A stretch of DNA of 64,000 bases, taken from contig NQMI01000008.1 in the NCBI GenBank assembly GCA_002270565.1, positions 773,476 to 837,475 of the forward strand, in the 5' to 3' direction. Origin of the DNA: Stenocarpella maydis (taxonomy: Eukaryota > Ascomycota > Sordariomycetes > Diaporthales > Diaporthaceae). Both the position numbers and the translations under genes were made by a program. Below are positions 26,596-37,139 of the stretch, in pieces. The notes under the pieces are model-generated. The model was not told the DNA's origin. It did not search any database and was given only the letters and a program-made list of their open reading frames with translations. Position 1 is the first letter of the stretch. Each line of letters begins with the position of its first letter.

Positions 26596-29092
26596 TCACG
26601 ACATTGACGACATCTCCCTCTTCTGCTGCTCCCACGTTTTCCGACACACCTCCTTCATAAGTCTCTTGGGTGCCAGCCGCCCTGTCATGAGCTCAAAGGC
26701 GACAATGGCCATCTCGCTCACGTTCTCGAGGCCGTCAACAACTACCCACGAGGGGTTGACGGTGTCTCTGTACACTTGCATCTGGGCCACGAGTGGCGTG
26801 ATGAGGGGTTCATAAGCCAGCTGCGTTTAAGGTGTTAGCCTTCCCTTATTTTATATACGTTGCCTCACGACTGCAGGAAGCGGTGAGCTATTGATCTGGC
26901 CGAGAACTGACCTCTAGTACTACGCCTCCAGTGGGGCTTGCCAGCCACTGCATAGGCATCTCGAAGTCAGCCGGCGGGCTTCCGTGGACGCTCGTCGCTG
27001 GTACGCACGACACAATCATGGTTGGCTGTGCATAACCCTCTGGCCACGGAACAGAAATGGACGGCAAAACATGGCAGACTTGGGAAATCCCCCCCTTCCC
27101 AGGAGCCATGCCCTGCTTCTGCGCCCAGAGGTTGAAGTGGTCAGCGATGACCTGTGCGTTCTGGACGGTCCGATTAAAGATGAAGATGTTCCGGCAGCCG
27201 AGCTGGATCATGGCATAGATGGCGGCCCGCGCCTGTCCTCCTGCGCCGATGACAAGTCCTGTCGTCTTGGAAGGCCGCACGTAGTTGCGAGGGCTGATGT
27301 TCCTCTGGAGGCAGGTGAATATGGACTGCCAGTCGGTGTTGTCGCCATAAAACTCGTTGGTCAGACCAGACTTGTTGCGTGAGTTTGCGTGGTCCAAAAT
27401 GAAGTTTGTCTTGCCGCGTAGTGGCAACAGCACGTTGACGGCGCCGATGACTGTCGCATGATGGCTCTTTAATTTCAGGTGCGGCACAATGGCGACTTTG
27501 AAAGGTGCTGCTAATGAGGCCCCCCCAAAGGAGGGGTCGCTACATATCTTGTTAAGGTCCTCCATGGTGGAGCATGTCTCTGTAGAGAAGTTGTGTGGCA
27601 TGCCAGAAAACTCGTAAGCCGTATTGTGCATGCATGGAGAGAGCGAGTATGACACATTTGCGCCCACGGTATAGAAGTGCAGTGGGTCCAGCTTACACTG
27701 GCGAAAAAGCCCCTCGAAGGAGTTGCAGGCGGTACAGACGGTAGCAAGATGCTCACGATCATTCTCCATGTCGGGATGCTTCACTGGGGTCAATATCCGT
27801 GACTGAAGTGGGGTCCTGATTCCGAGAACCGAGAAGTCGTACGCAACAAGCGGAGGCTTCGGGTCCGGGACGGTGGCGGCAAGCTTGTCCCGGAATTCCT
27901 GGAGCATCTCAGGCGGGCTGTCGCCGGAGCAAAAGCGAACCATACGCACAATGTCGCACCCGAGATCCTTGGCATGTTGGAAGTCCCGTACGTGGGAATC
28001 GCTGGACCAGGGGGTGCACATCAAGCCAACATTCCAGTAGTTCCCTATAATCTTGGACCGGCCCCGACGGGCGAGGATCCTCCGCAGCGGAAGGTCCTTC
28101 CTCTGCAGGTCCAGGCTCAAGTAGTCGACGCCGAGCTGGAGACCGAGCTCCAGCAGCTCCGTGTCCATCCTGGCCCTCTCCTGTGGCGCCCTGCGTCGCT
28201 CCTCCCTCGGATTTTCCTCGACGTGGTAGATTATCGGAACTAGCAGTTTCCTACGTATCTGGGCTACAATGCGGGCGATGTGGTTCATCATGTCGTCCGG
28301 CCAGTGGTCGATGATGAGCTCCACGCAGTCGCCCCGGGCCTCGAAGTCGTCCCATTCAAGGTCCATGTTGACAAGGTACGACAGGCGCAGGCGCAGAGCG
28401 TACGAGTACTGCCTGAACTCGGGCGGGATTGCCCTAACCGCGAATGGGCTCTCGAGGAAGAGCTTTGTGAGCCCCTGGCCGGTGACGAAATCGATAAAGC
28501 GGGTAAAGTCCTGCTTGGCGCAAAGCAGGCTGGAAGGAGTGGCCATGTGCAGGTCCCATCCGCCCGAGGAAGCGTCGCTGGACACGGTAGGCTTGGAGTT
28601 GGAATGATCGTACAGATTGAAGTACTCGAGATTGGCGCACGCCCTGTGCCTCTGGTCGGCACGAAGAATACGCTCCCCGTCCGGGGAGTCGAGGAGGCGG
28701 AGCATCTCGTCCTTCTCCCGGTGGATGTAGATGACGGGATTGGACTGGGAGAACAGGCGCAGGGCGTCCTGCGCCGCGTCCGAAAAACTGCTGGTGCCGC
28801 ACTCGATGATGGACTTGTTGCGGTGCTCGTCGAGCATGCGCTTAAAGACCTCATCGTTGCGGCGGTTGAATTCGTCCTTGCCCCTCTGGGTGAGGAACTG
28901 CACGCGGGAGAGCCCAGTGACGTGCTGGAAGTAGAACTCGGCGGTGATCAGGCGGCGGCGGAGATGGAGGGCACCAATGAAGCCAAGGGAGCGCTTGCCG
29001 GAGCCGCGACAGCCCACCAAGACGATGGAGGCGTCTGGGTGGAAGAGGCGCTCATTTGGCGGTGCAGACGTCAAGGCATCTTGGACGGTCAT
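26596..29092 (-). CDS. qutR: QutR/QA-1S-like quinate-pathway repressor (AROM-derived)
   Basis: Exons 29092-26912 and 26820-26596 (91-nt intron) encode about 801 aa. The protein is collinear with the last three domains of the pentafunctional AROM enzyme: a shikimate-kinase-like domain with P-loop GCRGSGKRS (about 25-200), a type I dehydroquinase-like domain (about 250-440) and a shikimate-dehydrogenase-like domain (about 460-800; DNTDW, GAGGQARA). Fungal repressors of quinate catabolism (QutR, QA-1S) have this architecture and bind the activator QutA/QA-1F. Key dehydroquinase residues look lost: the Schiff-base lysine region reads DIVRMVRF, and the histidine region reads GNYWNVG. The SDH lysine is kept in GASLAAPFK, but the usual NVT is changed. 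The start MTVQDALT is the ATG nearest the domain; the ORF is open to 29659 but upstream sequence looks non-coding, and a short 5' exon is possible since known members are somewhat longer. Confidence 0.85.
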
Positions 29093-29949
29093 GACGGTGG
29101 CTCCAGCATCCCAAACATAGGGGATGGACGGCGGAATGCGTGAGCAATGCCAGAAGCGTGCTTGTCCTGGACCCGCGTGGCTGACGACCAGAGACGGCCA
29201 GGTGAGCGAGGCTGCTCGTGGATTTATCGACTTATCTGGCCGTGCTGGGCCGGGTCCGTAATCCTCGGAGCAAGGGCGGAAAAGGTATATTCCCTGATGT
29301 AAGGCGGGCTGGGGTGACGACCTCCCAGCCGGGCTCGGCCGAGGCGTGGAGCAGCACAGCGGGGTGGTTGCACCTGCGCAGCGGCCGCAGACGACAAGGC
29401 GCAAGGGAAGATGTGCCTGTTGAGGAGGGCTCTGCAGGCGAGCTACCTGATGGCTGTCACGAGAAGGATGCCGTGGCTGATGGGCAGGAACAGGAGCTGT
29501 AGGTGGCAGGACGTTTCCGGGCCGCGGGGTCTGGCTCGTCGGTCGGAGCCGGCGTCGGGAGATGGTGGAAGGGTGTGATGTGCAGGCTGCGACAGGGTGG
29601 GACCCCTCGGCACTTGCGAGATAGGCCTTGCCCTGCTGGGCAGCCCCGGGCCTGACCACGCGCCCGGAGGCCAGAGTTGGTGCTGCTCCCAGGCAGAACG
29701 ACTGCCTTGTGATTGCTTGGACTGCTCATCTATCGGCAGATGGTGAGACTCGGATTCCGGGGCTGAAGACAGCCTAGCCTGCCGGAGTGGAGCTTGCAGT
29801 GGGCATACACGCGGCCGACACAATGATAAGAACAGCAGGACCCTGAACGTCTGCCTCCCCAGGTGTGTTGCCGACCTGGTCTGCCTTCTACCCATCTGGT
29901 CTGTAGAGGCTGGTTGTGCTTATGAACTACCCACACTACCCTCGGCACC

Positions 29950-29985
29950 CCAACGCCAACGCCAACGCCAACGCCAACGCCAACC
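29950..29985. repeat. CCAACG hexamer microsatellite
   Basis: About six tandem copies of CCAACG are followed by a run of seven C. Confidence 0.9.
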
Positions 29986-30105
29986 CCCCCAACCGGGCAC
30001 ACCAATGAAGCTGACTTGTGGCTTACGTCATGTCGAAAAACACGTATAATACGGCACCCGGGCCACGCACAGCACGGAGTGGTGCAGGAGTCACGGCTGT
30101 ATGGG

Positions 30106-30153
30106 ACAACGGTGCTGCGGTACAACGGTGCTGCGGTACAACGGTGCTGCCGT
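30106..30153. repeat. 16-bp tandem repeat, 3 copies
   Basis: Three tandem copies of ACAACGGTGCTGCGGT; the last has one change (CCGT for CGGT). Confidence 0.9.
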
Positions 30154-30696
30154 GGGCCGAGGACGCGCCGCGCCCGCACCCTCTCTTTTTTTTGGAGAGG
30201 GCTCTCAGCGACCTTGTGGTCCACTGACTGGCCCGTTTCGGCCTGGGGTTAGGCCTGTCAAGAGGGACATATTCCCGGAAAACCCGAGGTAGTCAAGTCG
30301 AAATAGCCGTCGACGGGCCTTGCTGGTAGCACACACCAGCCCAGCCCAGGCAGGCCTGCCTGCCTGCCTGACTCTCTGCTGCACTTGGTCCAGTCCCCGA
30401 TCTCCGCATCCACTCTGACCTTGTCCGCGCATTGCGTGCGTGTCGCGCTCCTCGCCCGCTCCGCTGCACTCCGTTGTGACGCTGTTGTCACTGCCCCGGT
30501 CGTCCGTCATATCTGATCCACAGCCAGACACAAGACACCACCACCAACCTCCGGCTCGCGCCCAGGCCCCCGCGCCCAGGCCCAAGTCAACAACGACCAC
30601 CACAGGCATGTACGAGCCGAGGCCGGGTTCAAGTCCCGTCGGCTCCCTTCTCGGCTGGAACTGCTGCTGATTCCTTCTAGGCCGCACACACCAGCC

Positions 30697-32034
30697 ATGT
30701 CTGACTTCGACGACCTCAGGGGCGATGCCGCCGCCGTCCCCTCCGCCGCCGACCCCGGAGAAACAGATGCCGCTGTCTCGGTCGCCGGCAACTCAGCCGC
30801 CGCCGCCCCTGTCAACCCCAGGAAGCGCAAGAAGTCCTCTCGCGCGTTAGTGCTCCTTCTCCCCTACCTGCACTCTACCCGAACAACACTTCCAACCTCA
30901 TCCCCCCTCGGGCGTCTTGGCCTCGGTGCTGACTCGCCCCCTCCTTGATCCTGCCCGGCTACTCCGGCCTCTCATATCCCCCCCCCCTCGTCTCAGAGAA
31001 AAATATTCCCCGATTTCCTCATCATGACTGTCGTTGAACTGGGTGTGGTGTCGGGCTGACTGTCGTCATATCACAGCTGTGACTTCTGCCACGTGAACCA
31101 CCAGCCTTGCGACAATGCAAAGCCACGGTGTGGCTACTGCGAGAGACACAACAAGTCGTGTTTGTACCTGCGGCCTCAGAAGAAACGAGGCCCTGCGCAG
31201 GGCTACCGGAGTGCACTGCACACGCTGAGGGAGAGCGCCGCCGCTTGGGGCGCCGCCCTCAACCTCATTCCCAGCCTGGGTCCCGTGGTCGAGGGCTACC
31301 TGAAGCAGCCCGAGGGCAAGAGGCTCGTCAAGGCCATCCGCGACCCGGCCCAGCAGGAGTTCTTCATCCAGGCATGGCAGCAGAGCGGCGTGTTCAAGAC
31401 CTTCTTTGGCGATGAGCTCTCGGGCGAGAAGCGGAGCATGACGCCGGACGCGGCAGCACCTACTTCGGCAGCCCCTGCTCCGACCCCTACATTACCACAG
31501 CAGCCGCCTCTCGCCGAGTCCGAGCCGGCCCCGGATCCCATACCGCCCGTACCGCGCCCTGTTATATCACCTACTCGGCCGCCAGTGCCCCAGCTCGCCC
31601 AGACCCCTCAGCTAGACACGATGCCAATGCCCAAGTTCGACAGCAGTAACCCCTTCAGCTTTGTCCCGACCCCGTCCCCCTCTTCTCAGGATGGCCACAG
31701 CAGACCAAGGCAGCTCAGTATCAGTGGCCGGCCACGGCCCAGGGCAGAGTCGATATCGTTGTCCGACATCATGGCAAAAGAGGCGGCAAGATCGTGAGTG
31801 GCAATCCACCGGCTGTCGTTGAGGTCAACCCGCTGACCCGTAAGCAGTTCCATCGGCTTCACTCAGACGCTTGGCTCACTTGGCTTCGCCCCCAATGAGA
31901 CCCTCGAGGACTTCCTAGATATGAGTTTCAATCCCGAACCACTAGAGCAGCCTCCCGAACAAGACCTGTTCCTGGGTAGCGAGCAGGACCAAAAGGCTTA
32001 CTACGAACTATTGATGGGGAGGCGATTTGGATGA
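30697..32034 (+). CDS. Zn(II)2Cys6 transcription factor
   Basis: Exons 30697-30845, 31077-31793 and 31848-32034 encode 350 aa. The second junction completes the zinc cluster CDFCHVNHQPCDNAKPRC followed by GYCERHNKSC, spacing C-x2-C-x6-C-x6-C-x2-C-x6-C, residues about 51-78. A basic stretch (NPRKRKKSSR) precedes it and KKRGP follows. The next 80 residues form a helical conserved block (YRSALHTLRESAAAWGA..). Then comes a Pro/Ala/Thr-rich region and an acidic, aromatic C-terminus (NETLEDFLDMSFNPEPLE) that resembles an activation domain. There is no large fungal_trans middle-homology domain, so it is short for the class. Introns are 231 nt (GTTAGT donor) and 54 nt. The target genes cannot be told from sequence; it is divergent from the QutR-like gene, but QutA-type activators are much larger. 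Confidence 0.88.
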
Positions 32035-34173
32035 TGATCAACAAAAGCCCATGGTTTCAACTCATGGCATGGCAGAGCCACCTTCAACAACTCTTGCAGT
32101 AGAATGGGATCTTGGCCTCGAAATGGCCATTTCGCTAGACCTCGGCCCAAGGATGGCATCAGGCTCCAAGGGCCTCGAGATACAAGCCAGGGTTGATCAT
32201 TCGAGGTAGTCTCGGCCGAGCCCGATGATTAGTTGGCCCAGTCATGACGGACATGCTCAGGCCAAAGGGCAACGGCTACAGGAGTGGCAGGTGGCTGTGC
32301 TGCCGCGACCACTCGAGCACTTACCCATCCATAAAAGACGAGTGGGGGTGCTTAGAGGCGATAATGAGGGCGCGCGCAACGTTGGCGTGGGGGCGCCGTG
32401 GCCATAAAACATCCCGGCAGCATACACACCCGGATTGAGGAGGATACACAAGGGACTGGCCCAAGACGGCTGAGCGGGGCTTTCCAACGGTGAAGATCAA
32501 TTTCGCCCGGTGACGTGGTCCTAGAAATCTCACCCGGCAAGGTCGGGGGCAGCGGAGATGCGGCGCGCCCCTAGGATAGATCATCGGACAGCATCGCGGT
32601 GTGCCCATATTGCCAACAACATGGACAAATGACTCGGCAGCTCAAGGCGAGGGCGCCGGGGTGGTGCGCGAAGCCTGGGCTGATTGAGTCCTGGGCCGTC
32701 CGGGTGCAGAGCCCGCGCGATGGCTCGGCGCTCTGCACTCGCACAAGCGTCGTGAGCGCCTAATCTGTGAGGCCCTGCTGCGGCCTCGCCTTGTCATTTC
32801 AATCTACATGTTGTATCCAATCCATCAATAGTCTGCCTAGCGTACGTAGTGTATCTTGCACACACGTGTTATGCAGGCTGCCATCGGGACTGTTGGACCG
32901 CGAGGTTCCTTGAGTGGTGAGTTAACACTACTGAGCAGGTGGGGATGAGTGGCTGGCGGGGAAGGGCGTTTGACGCCTGGTTCCTTTAGGACCTGAGCGA
33001 CAAGACCCAAAACAAGTCGGGCCAGCGGCTACGAGGAGTGGGTCTCGACCGAGCTGGCTGGCTTGTTTCAGCAGCTATCTACACTAGATAAATTATGATC
33101 GGGCGCGGGCTGCAAATCCTAGAGATTGGCAGCGAGTCGATGCGGAAATTCAAATATCGCGCTTGTCTGGGCGACATGAGACAGACAGGGTCTCCAGCGG
33201 AGAGGGCTCAGCCTCGGTGGGCACGCGGGCACGGAGGTCCCTGGCAAGACTTGCCACACAGCACGCAGCCCGGCAGCCCGGGTGGCTGTTGCTTCTGCAC
33301 GTGTGCTGGCCCTGCCTGTTGCACGGGAGCTGGGGTGGGGTGGCTGGGGTTGGCTGATGAAGAGGGAGGGAGGGAGCCGCTGCATGCTAAGTGAACCAGT
33401 AGTTCCCTCCCAACTCCAACAACAACAAGCCTTGGACAAGGCGCACTTGGGACCTTGGCTGCATTTCCATCCGATCCTCCTCCTCCTCCTCCTCCTCCTG
33501 CCTGCCTGCCTGCCTTAACAACTTTTCTTCTTCTCCAACCAACGCCGCCGCCGCCTTCCGGTGACGCCACGAGATACCCCTTTTACTTGAGCTGCTGGCC
33601 ACCGTCAACATTCCCTTCTGTCCTGCTCCTGGTGCTGCAATCGCTCGACCACCATCCCATCCATCGCCTCGGGTTCGAAATCACGACCATTTCGCCCCGT
33701 CAACGGGACCACCTCACCCGGCTGCGAACCTGTGCATATCTCCCCCAGTCACCGCTGCCGACCATCTCGCCTGGCCTTATCCCNNNNNNNNNNNNNNNNN
33801 NNNNNNNTCCCCCCCCCCCCCAAAAAAAGAAAGCCGAACTAATTGGTCACTCTGTCACGCTTCCAACTCTTTGCGGGAAACCGGCTTGTCTGGAACCAAG
33901 GCGCCGCCAAAAGGCAGGCCTCGTACTGCAACGACACCTGAAAGTGAATCTTTGGCATTTGAATCCGGGCTCTAGTCTGATTGGGAGTCGGCGCGAGAGA
34001 AGCGCGAGGAGAAAGCGAGGCCGACGCCGCCAACAACAATAACCCACGACCTTTTGCGCTGCCAGGGACCTGCGGAAACCTGACCCTCGAATCCCGCCCA
34101 TCATCACCCCACCAGGCGCCGCGACAGGCAGCCCGGGGCTCATGGTTGAGCCTGGAGGTCCAGGCCGCCCAAG
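32035..34173. other. Intergenic with sequence gap
   Basis: 2.1 kb without a supported gene. It contains a CCT/CCTG microsatellite at about 33475-33516 and a 24-base N gap at 33784-33807, followed by a long C run and an A run. Confidence 0.6.
33784..33807. other. Assembly gap (24 N)
   Basis: 24 N characters directly abut a run of about 13 C and then 7 A, so the true length here is uncertain. Confidence 0.99.
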
Positions 34174-36258
34174 ATGAATTTGACATATTGCAACACGACG
34201 GTGGAGGACATGGAGAGTGAGCCTCTAAGACGATTGCGCCCGCTGCCCTCGCGGCGCGCGGCAACTCGAACCCGTGCTAACCCCGCCCCCAGTCTCCGAG
34301 ATCCCCATGGCCGGCCCCTTCACCTTTCACGAACTGGCTCTCATGATATCTGCCGCAACCTCCCTCCTCTCCATGTTCATTAGTTTCTACTTAATATGGA
34401 TGCATGCCTTGAACTACACGAAACCGGATGAGCAGAAGTAGTATGCATCCCCAAGTTCCCCAGCTTAACCCCCCAAGCCGAGATGGGGACCTTTACCCAG
34501 ATAGATGACCGTACTGACCGGTTCGCCAGCATCATCCGCATCCTCCTCATGATTCCCATCTACGCCGCCTCGGCCTTCCTCCAGCTGAGATACTACCACA
34601 AGGCCGTCTATTTCGCAGTCCTCTCCGACTGCTATGAAGCCTTTGCAATCTCATCCTTTTTTGCGCTGCTGTGTCAGTACACTGCGGCCGATCTTCACTC
34701 ACAGAAACAATTCTTCAGGGAACTGCACCCCGTCAAGGACTGGGTATGGCCCATCAGCTGGTTCAAGAAGTGCTGCGGAGGCGACAGGGGCCCATGGCGC
34801 ACGCCCGTCAGCGGTCTCACCTGGTTCAACATCATCTGGATCGGGATTTACCACTACTGCTTCATACGTGTTGCCATGACCATCACTGCAGTTGTCTCTA
34901 ACAAGTACGGCCGCTATTGCGAAAGCTCCAACAGCCCTTACTTCGCGCATATCTGGGTGAGCCGCTCTGCCAACTGCCGTCACTGCAGCCTATCACATCT
35001 TTGGCTAACATCCATCCTCTGAAACAGTGCGCCGCCATCAACTGCATAGCTGTCACGATAGCAATGTACTGTGTGATCCAGTTCTACGTACAGCTCAAGA
35101 CCGACCTTGCCTATCACAAGCCTTTCCTCAAGGTGTTGGCTATCAAGGGTGTCATCTTCCTAAGCTTCTGGCAGACAATTGCCATATCTGTGGGGACAGG
35201 ACAGCTCGAAATCATTTCTCCCACCGCGACACTGGCTTATCCCGACATAGCGGTCGGCATACCCTCCCTGTTGTTGTGTGTTGAGATGTTGCTATTCTCC
35301 ATAATGCACATCTGGGCGTACCCCTGGCGACCATACCGCCAGGACGCGCCTGTGATATTCTACCCCTTGCCCAACAAAGAATCCACCGCACCGCCGCAGG
35401 AGAATGTGCACATCCCTCCTGCCGGAGGCTCCGTGGGTCTGAAGGCGCTCTGGGATGCCCTGAACCTGTGGGACGTCCTCAAGGCTTTTGTTCGCGGCAT
35501 GCGTTGGCTGTTCGTTGGGGCTAGGCGGCGCCAGGAGGACGCTAGTTATCGCAAAACCGCCGACATAAACATGGATGGTAAGGACACGTCATATCCTCTA
35601 CAACCATACAGCCGGGTCCCCGGGGGCAAGAGTACCGATCACTTGCCCATTGCGACTGAGTTTCGTAAGCAAACCCCCGCAACATGAATTGGCTGCTTTC
35701 GCCTGAGGCATAATCATGGGGTTGCGAAGATTGATAGCTCAATGACTAAAATTGCCCACCCCGCATCCCGTCAGGATAATTGTAACCCGAGAAACTAGGT
35801 GCTGACTGCTCCCAGGGCGAAGCACGTTTGGCATGAACCAACACCCAGGGCAAGGGGTCGTCAGTCCGATCCAAGAGGAGGACCATGAGGAAGGTGCAGG
35901 CCTCATTGCCCACGCTCAAGGAGACCCATCGAGTACTACTCCCCTCGACCCGTATGACACTTATAAACAAGACCAACCTTACGAATCCGATTTAGGATAT
36001 CGAGGAGCCGCGCCATTCCAGCAGGAGCCCGAATCCTATGGGTCGCAAACAAGCACTTTCCATGACCAACGACAACCTGCACAGAGCCACGCAGCTACCA
36101 CAGGTGGATATTACCAGGTGCCAAACGCGACAAATCAACCCATCAACCCCGGCAGGCCGCACAGTGCGCGAGGTGGGCCCGACGACACACAACAGGCGGT
36201 TGGTGCAGCATTATGGGGTGCCAACCACCATCAGCACCCAGGCGGACCCATGATATAG
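34174..36258 (+). CDS. Ost-alpha/TMEM184 (DUF300) family seven-helix membrane protein
   Basis: Five exons, 34174-34216, 34293-34437, 34530-34956, 35028-35664 and 35816-36258, give 564 aa with consistent phases. The first junction yields MNLTYCNTTVEDMEISEIP, and the second joins NYTKPDEQ to NIIRILLMIPIYA. Seven hydrophobic helices can be read, including the family block SDCYEAFAISSFFALLCQY and the later CIAVTIAMYCVIQFYVQL and IKGVIFLSFWQTIAI. The 190-residue C-terminus is hydrophilic and disordered. Homologues include the vertebrate organic solute transporter alpha and plant and yeast vacuolar proteins, so a role in solute transport or vacuolar membrane function is likely but not proven. NCT in the N-terminal segment is a possible glycosylation site. 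Introns are 76, 92, 71 and 151 nt. Confidence 0.9.
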
Positions 36259-37139
36259 AAAGGGCCGGACCTGGTTTCTAGCGGTTGGCATATTTGCTCA
36301 TGTATTTGGCGTTTGGTTTCCTTTCGCGCTGGACTGGCTGGCTGGCATGGGCATGGCACAGATGAAAAGGGGAAGAGGAGGTGAGATGAGATGGGACTTG
36401 CATGTTTCGCGATGATCTTCTTTTTCTCGTCCCCGCTGATCTCGTCTCGGCTATGTATGAGAGGTGGCATCGCAATTTTTTTTTTTTTTTGAACAAGCAA
36501 GAAGCACACGGGCATTTTCCGCAGGGTTTCAGCGATACCACTTTTGCATGTTATGAGCTTTTGTATCATTTACCCAAAGATCATCATCACGGCCTATGTC
36601 CTTAGGTACCTAAGAGACAAAATCCCGACCAAATGATCAAAGTATTTCCTGCCCTGTTGCAGACGTGTACAAGTGACAAGACTGTTTCTCAAAGGTCGGG
36701 TGTTTCTACGTCGGCTATGCCGGCATCTATTCGTACTCACGGGACGAGTTAGCGGGCAGGACGGGGCAAGCCCTCGCGGCTGCGTCATTCGCATCCAACA
36801 GATTCCAAGCTGAGCAATCGAGGCGAGACTATTCACAGACTTTGGGTGCCCTCTAGGAACCAATGGTGCACGGAAACAAGGCTGTGGGTTTTCATTTATT
36901 CAAAGGGCAAACCGCAACGCTATGCAACACCATGTTTTAAAGACGACTAGCAGCACTCCGCCCGGCCCTCTCATGGATAACCTCCCCTAGGATAGCCTCC
37001 TGTGGGCCAACCTCACCGTCTTAGCAGCAACATAAGGATCGTCATTCGATGCCCACATGTCCAATACTACTCGGTAAGGATGTACTCTTCCTTCTCGCTC
37101 TTCCCTCCCGCCCTCTTCGCTCACCAAACGATCAACCCG
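36259..37139. other. Convergent 3' flanks
   Basis: 880 bp lie between convergent stops. A run of about 14 T lies at 36477-36490. No gene is seen. Confidence 0.5.

Larger units (their letters stand above)
29093..30696. other. Divergent promoter region, QutR-like and Zn2Cys6 genes
   Basis: This is 1.6 kb between two divergent regulatory genes. It holds two short tandem arrays (listed separately) and a CAGG/CCTG-rich stretch near 30345-30372. No further coding region is supported. Confidence 0.5.

Noticed and set aside
26596..29092. Pentafunctional AROM enzyme
   Set aside because: Only the last three AROM-like domains are present, EPSP synthase and dehydroquinate synthase are absent, and dehydroquinase catalytic residues appear substituted.
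26888..29659. 923-aa version of the QutR-like protein
   Set aside because: The extra N-terminal residues are low-complexity, P/R-rich translation of what looks like promoter or leader DNA. MTVQDALT at 29092 fits the domain start.
30615..30660. tRNA-like T-arm (GGTTCAAGTCCCG)
   Set aside because: No matching 5' acceptor half, D-arm or anticodon arm upstream.
30697..32034. QutA/QA-1F quinate activator
   Set aside because: Far too short and without the AROM-derived N-terminal-type regions; only the Zn2Cys6 cluster is shared.
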